NCBI GenBank assembly: GCA_018266375.1
Contig: JAFEAO010000001.1
Location: forward strand, 132,800 to 196,799
Source: Bdellovibrionales bacterium
GTDB taxonomy: Bacteria; Bdellovibrionota; UBA1018; CAIMNF01
DNA: 64,000 bases
Direction of reading: 5' to 3'
Positions 60,441-64,000 of this stretch are shown here, piece after piece (positions within the stretch are counted from its first letter, which is position 1; each line of letters starts with the position of its first letter). The position numbers and the translations under genes are program-made. Under the pieces are notes generated by a model. It saw only the letters and a program-made list of their open reading frames with translations, had not been told where the DNA came from and made no database searches.

Positions 60441-61733
60441 TTACGGGAAAAGACCGCGCAACAACATCGCTTGGCTCAAACGCTCCACCGAGGTAATCAA
60501 TGCCGCAGTTTTCATTCCGCACTTGTATCGATCCGAAGTCTCGGCTGTGCGATTGAACGCACGAGCCATGACTTCAGCGAGCTTCTCGTTGACTTCTTTT
60601 TCGCTCCAGAAAAACTGTTGCAAGCCCTGAACCCACTCGAAGTAAGACACGATCACACCGCCGGCGTTAGCCAAGATGTCCGGGATGATGGTCACGCCTT
60701 GGCTTTCCAAGTAGTGCTGAGCTTCTGAAGTGATCGGACCGTTCGCGCCCTCTGAAATGATTTTAGCGCGAATGTTTTTCATGTTGTCTTTGGTGATCAC
60801 GCCGTCAATCGCGGCAGGGACAAGAATGTCGACTTCGAGCGCGAAGAGTTGCTCGTTTGAAATCGCTTCCGCGTTCGGGTAGCCCTTGAGCGTGCGGTTC
60901 TTGTTCATGTAGTTGATCACGTCAGGAATGTTCAAGCCGGCTTTATTGTAAATCCCGCCGTAGAAATCACTGACCGCTACGACTTTACAGCCGCGGATAA
61001 AGAGTTCGTTTGCAGCAACCGCACCCACTTTACCGAAACCGTTTACGGTCGCAGTCATCTTTTTAAGATCGTACTGAGCAGTACCGCGACGCTTGAGGAG
61101 GTCAATCGCGTGCTCGATCACGTAAACCACACCGCGACCGGTAGATTCCGGACGACCGAGTGATCCGCCGATTTCGATCGGCTTACCGGTGACGACACCC
61201 GGAACAGCGTGGCCTTTTGCCATGGAGTAAGTATCCATCATCCACGCCATGTGCTGACCGTCGGTGCCGATATCCGGAGCAGGAACGTCTTGCTCGGGTC
61301 CGATCATGGAAATGATTTCCATGGTGTAACGACGAGTAAGCGCTTGCTGTTCAGCGCGAGAAAGTTGAGAAGGATCGAGACGGATACCGCCTTTTGCCCC
61401 GCCGAGGGGGAGACCGACGAGAGAACACTTCATCGTCATGAGCATTGCGAGCGCCGACACTTCTGATAAGTTTACTTCCGGGTGGAAACGAATCCCGCCC
61501 TTGCCGGGCCCGAGGGTCGTGCTGTGTTGAACGCGATAGCCTTCAAAAACTTTGACGCTTCCGTCGTCCATCCGGACCGGAACGCTCACGCACATCGCTT
61601 TCTTCGGGGTCTTCAGGCGCTCCAAAACGTTTGGTGACATTCCGGCGGTCTTACCCGCGAAGTCCAAATCCATTACTGCGTTTTGGTAGAGAGGGCTCGT
61701 GCTCCAAAGTCCAGATCTCAAGTCGTGCGCCAT
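60441..61733 (-). CDS. gdhA: Glutamate dehydrogenase (Glu/Leu/Phe/Val family)
   Basis: The 430-residue protein has the ELFV dehydrogenase domains. The N-terminal part holds LGPGKGGIRFHPEV and SLVGLPLGGAKGGIRLDPS with the catalytic Lys; the C-terminal part has the Rossmann motif VNGFGKVGAVAAN. It interconverts glutamate and 2-oxoglutarate with ammonia. The composition is that of the NAD(P)-dependent hexameric enzymes; the coenzyme cannot be read. The frame is open to 61769, but MAHDLRSG at 61733 has an AGGAG 7 bp upstream. The gene is divergent from ddl. Confidence 0.93.
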   Translation of the reverse strand: MAHDLRSGLWSTSPLYQNAVMDLDFAGKTAGMSPNVLERLKTPKKAMCVSVPVRMDDGSVKVFEGYRVQHSTTLGPGKGGIRFHPEVNLSEVSALAMLMTMKCSLVGLPLGGAKGGIRLDPSQLSRAEQQALTRRYTMEIISMIGPEQDVPAPDIGTDGQHMAWMMDTYSMAKGHAVPGVVTGKPIEIGGSLGRPESTGRGVVYVIEHAIDLLKRRGTAQYDLKKMTATVNGFGKVGAVAANELFIRGCKVVAVSDFYGGIYNKAGLNIPDVINYMNKNRTLKGYPNAEAISNEQLFALEVDILVPAAIDGVITKDNMKNIRAKIISEGANGPITSEAQHYLESQGVTIIPDILANAGGVIVSYFEWVQGLQQFFWSEKEVNEKLAEVMARAFNRTAETSDRYKCGMKTAALITSVERLSQAMLLRGLFP

Positions 61734-61795
61734 GTGACGTCTCCTAGTTAGCTTTTTGTTTCCAGACAATTTACCAGAGATGCTATCCTAACTCT

Positions 61796-62929
61796 ATGGC
61801 TAATCACGGATCGGGAAAGCTACGGGTTGGGGTTCTTTACGGCGGTCGAAGCACGGAACATGAAGTTTCTCTTCGCTCTGCGGCAAGCGTTTATCGTCGA
61901 TTAAATCGCGATAAATTCGACGTTAGCGCCATCTATATAGATAAGGAAGGAAGCTGGCATTGGGCCGCAATTCCCGCCTCTTTTATGCAGAGCAATGAGA
62001 ACAGCCTTCCGGTCTCGACTTCAGCTCCGGAAGTCGTTTTTTTACCTCGTCCGCACAAAGGCTCGGATGGGCGGAACAAGGCTGTGTTCGTCCACCAATC
62101 GCAAGCCAACTTCGGCAAACGCGAAGAAGTCGACGTGATCGTTCCGATGCTTCATGGACAAAACTGCGAGGACGGTCGATTGCAAGGGTTACTCGATAGC
62201 GCCGCCGTCCCCTACACCGGTTCGGGCGTGCTTGGGTCCGCGATCGGAATGGATAAAGAAATTTCAAAACGTTTAGCGAAGATGGCGGGCATCCCCATCG
62301 TACCTTACCGCATCGTTCGCTCGTGGGATTCGGCCGCGACGCTCGAGAGCGTGATGTCGGACGCCGAGAAAAGTTTTAGCTACCCGATTTTCGTTAAGGC
62401 CACTCGCGAAGGTTCGTCGGTCGGCGTGTACAAAGTAAAATCACGGGCGGAATTTTTGCCGGCGATTCAGAAAGCATTCGGTTACGACAACAAAGTGTTG
62501 ATCGAAAAAGGCATCCCTGCTCGCGAGATCGAATTCTCGGCGATGCAGAACATCGATCGCTCTCAGAAGCCTCTCGTCTCTATTGCCGCGGAAATCATTC
62601 CGACCGGCGAATTTTACACCTACGACGCCAAATACAACGATGAGAACGGAGCGATCTTTAAGATTCCGGCCGAGATTTCGAAAGAACAACTCGCGACGAT
62701 GACCAAGCTTGCTCAGGACATCTTCATCGCGCTCGAGCTCGAGGGCTACGCGCGCATCGATTTGTTTTTGGACTCAAAGACGGGCGATTACTACTTGAAC
62801 GAAGTGAACACGCTTCCGGGATTCACGTCGATCTCGATGTTCCCGAAGCTTTTCGAGGAAAGCGGAATTCCTTACACCGAACTCCTCACGAAGCTCGTCG
62901 ACCTCGCGATGAGCAAGTCGGCGAAGTGA
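61796..62929 (+). CDS. ddl: D-alanine--D-alanine ligase
   Basis: The 377-residue protein has the Ddl motifs: VGVLYGGRSTEHEVSLRSA near the start, MLHGQNCEDGRLQGLLDSA, YTGSGVLGSAIGMDK, the ATP-grasp segments FVKATREGSSVGVYKV and EKGIPAREIEFS, and the final NEVNTLPGFTSISMFPK. Gly-Cys replaces the common GxxGEDG in the first loop. It joins two D-Ala for peptidoglycan. Length is normal. The gene is convergent with the unknown exported protein. Confidence 0.96.
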   Translation: MANHGSGKLRVGVLYGGRSTEHEVSLRSAASVYRRLNRDKFDVSAIYIDKEGSWHWAAIPASFMQSNENSLPVSTSAPEVVFLPRPHKGSDGRNKAVFVHQSQANFGKREEVDVIVPMLHGQNCEDGRLQGLLDSAAVPYTGSGVLGSAIGMDKEISKRLAKMAGIPIVPYRIVRSWDSAATLESVMSDAEKSFSYPIFVKATREGSSVGVYKVKSRAEFLPAIQKAFGYDNKVLIEKGIPAREIEFSAMQNIDRSQKPLVSIAAEIIPTGEFYTYDAKYNDENGAIFKIPAEISKEQLATMTKLAQDIFIALELEGYARIDLFLDSKTGDYYLNEVNTLPGFTSISMFPKLFEESGIPYTELLTKLVDLAMSKSAK

Positions 62930-62932
62930 TAT

Positions 62933-64000
62933 TCAGTAGTAAGCGATTTTGCCGAGCCCGATGCTTCCGCCGTTGATCCAGAAGAAATCATTGAGCAGCG
63001 TCAACTGGCGTTTCGTTTCGTCGTAACCGCGGTGAACGCGACCGATACGGCGAGCAACGTCTTCGGCGCCCCAAGCGGCCTTAATCGTTTCCAATTCGCT
63101 CTTGTAGGTGCCGAAAACTTCGACTGATCGATTTTTCACGGCGTTCAAAATATCAACAAGCGTTGCTTGGTCGATCACGCCGGAAACACGGAAGTGAGCC
63201 AATGCGCCGAAAATTCGATAGGCTTCGGCGACTGCGGCCTTCAAATCGTGGGGTTGAATTTCGGCACGCTGGAGATCGCCCAATATGGTTTCGATAATCT
63301 CTTCTTTGACGTCGACTTGAGAACCAAACAAAAACCCCATTTGAGTCGATTCATTGCCTGCACGACCGAACTCGGCGGTCATTCGATAGAACTCGCTCAC
63401 GAGTTCTTCGGTTTTCGGATCTACCGGACTGACGACGACCCATTTATCGTCGACGCGAGCTTTATTACCGCCGAAGACCGTTGCTTGCGCTAACTCGTAT
63501 CCCCACGGATTTTTTCCATCGGCGGATTGGCCGAACACTCCGACCATCTTGGTCAGCGCTCTTGCGGCGTCATTTGTCGATTTATAGTCGAAACCGTAAC
63601 TCGTTCGAGTTGGCGCCGGAATATGTTTCATGATGAAGTCCGCGATTTGTCCGGGACTCACGTTCGATCCGGCCTGTGAACCGGCAGCGGCGATGAGCTT
63701 GACCAAAACCTCGGTCCAGACCGCTCCAGGGATCGATGATTTTTTACGAATCAATTGATCCTGGATCGCGTAGAAGGAATCGGGCGAAATGGTTTTGTCG
63801 TCGTACTTGGACAACGAAACAAAATGTCCGTCGCCGCCTGAGGCTTGAATCGCCCGCATCATCAGCTCGTCGTACATCGCGATGATTTCCCGCGACTTTG
63901 AAAAGCCATAAGTGCAGCCCGACATCTTTGGATATCCCTCGGCCAAAAAAGCAGGAACACTGAACCAACCTGCGTGGGCGACGCCGGCATTCAAAGAAAA
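62933..64000 (-). CDS. Exported protein of unknown function (5' end outside window)
   Basis: The reading frame runs from the right edge to 62933. The first residues in the window, FSLNAGVAHAGW, look like the end of a signal peptide with AHA cleavage, so the true start lies beyond 64000. The mature part of about 345 residues is mostly helical (FIMKHIPAPTRTSYG, KEEIIETILGDLQ, VAEAYRIFGALAHFRV), with Cys only near the start. No family is recognised. It converges on ddl with 3 bp between the stops. Confidence 0.7.
   Translation of the reverse strand, partial: FSLNAGVAHAGWFSVPAFLAEGYPKMSGCTYGFSKSREIIAMYDELMMRAIQASGGDGHFVSLSKYDDKTISPDSFYAIQDQLIRKKSSIPGAVWTEVLVKLIAAAGSQAGSNVSPGQIADFIMKHIPAPTRTSYGFDYKSTNDAARALTKMVGVFGQSADGKNPWGYELAQATVFGGNKARVDDKWVVVSPVDPKTEELVSEFYRMTAEFGRAGNESTQMGFLFGSQVDVKEEIIETILGDLQRAEIQPHDLKAAVAEAYRIFGALAHFRVSGVIDQATLVDILNAVKNRSVEVFGTYKSELETIKAAWGAEDVARRIGRVHRGYDETKRQLTLLNDFFWINGGSIGLGKIAYY

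Noticed and set aside
1..64000. CRISPR array, rRNA operon, prophage or integrase
   Set aside because: No regularly spaced repeat array, rRNA-like sequence, phage structural genes or integrase was seen.

Overview
The window looks like chromosomal DNA of a Gram-negative bacterium, most likely from the Bdellovibrionota or a neighbouring delta-proteobacterial lineage. The signs are a moderately GC-rich coding background, many secreted proteins and lipoproteins of unknown family, several secreted hydrolases (papain-like, trypsin-like, zinc-phospholipase/nuclease-like), a BMP-type nucleoside importer, and bacterial microcompartment (BMC) shell proteins resembling those of Haliangium. This placement is inferred from gene content only; no rRNA gene is present.

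Left end (1-4760): the 3' part of a BMC operon, with the end of a CoA-acylating aldehyde dehydrogenase, a PduS/RnfC-like flavoprotein and two different tandem-domain shell proteins. It converges on an operon of an XRE regulator and an ethanolamine-type permease, which points to an ethanolamine metabolosome. Three near-identical 12-mers spaced 42 and 41 bp apart overlap the regulator's start. Region 4760-7832: a broken secreted-protein gene, then an AT-rich island with a Type II restriction-modification pair, ending at a tRNA-Ile2(CAU) gene and flanked by partial copies of the tRNA 3' end.

Region 7890-27570: secreted proteins of unknown function, a BPL_N-type amidotransferase-like protein, rpsA, a very large Gly/Met/Asn/Pro/Tyr-rich exported protein, hemW, a GLUG-repeat lipoprotein, grpE-dnaK-dnaJ, a ClpP homologue with an altered catalytic triad, an LpoA-like lipoprotein, fumC and a short DacB-type peptidase. 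Region 27650-44280: recN with a LexA-like operator, nadK, a RoxA-like dihaem cytochrome, a REP-associated transposase flanked by inverted repeats (third copy behind clpA), a GlcD-type oxidase, a trypsin-like protease, a lactate permease coupled to a kinase-less KdpD sensor, clpS-clpA, and a CpaF-type ATPase coupled to a degenerate M20 peptidase.

Region 44400-64000: Cys-rich exported proteins, a nucleoside ABC transporter operon (BMP, ATPase, two permeases, coupled lipoprotein), a SIMPL protein, a Tad-like protein, an H1-like Lys/Ala protein with an acidic tail, an HD phosphohydrolase, a small outer-membrane-like protein, a papain-family protease, an MBL hydrolase, an EEP-family nuclease/phosphatase, a zinc-dependent PLC/S1-P1-like hydrolase, glutamate dehydrogenase, ddl, and an unknown exported protein running off the right edge.

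Recurring themes are export (signal peptides and lipoboxes), protein quality control (DnaKJ-GrpE, ClpP-like, ClpAS) and import of nucleosides, lactate and probably ethanolamine. The only clear mobile or foreign pieces are the restriction-modification island at the tRNA and the REP/RAYT element. No CRISPR array, prophage or rRNA gene was seen.
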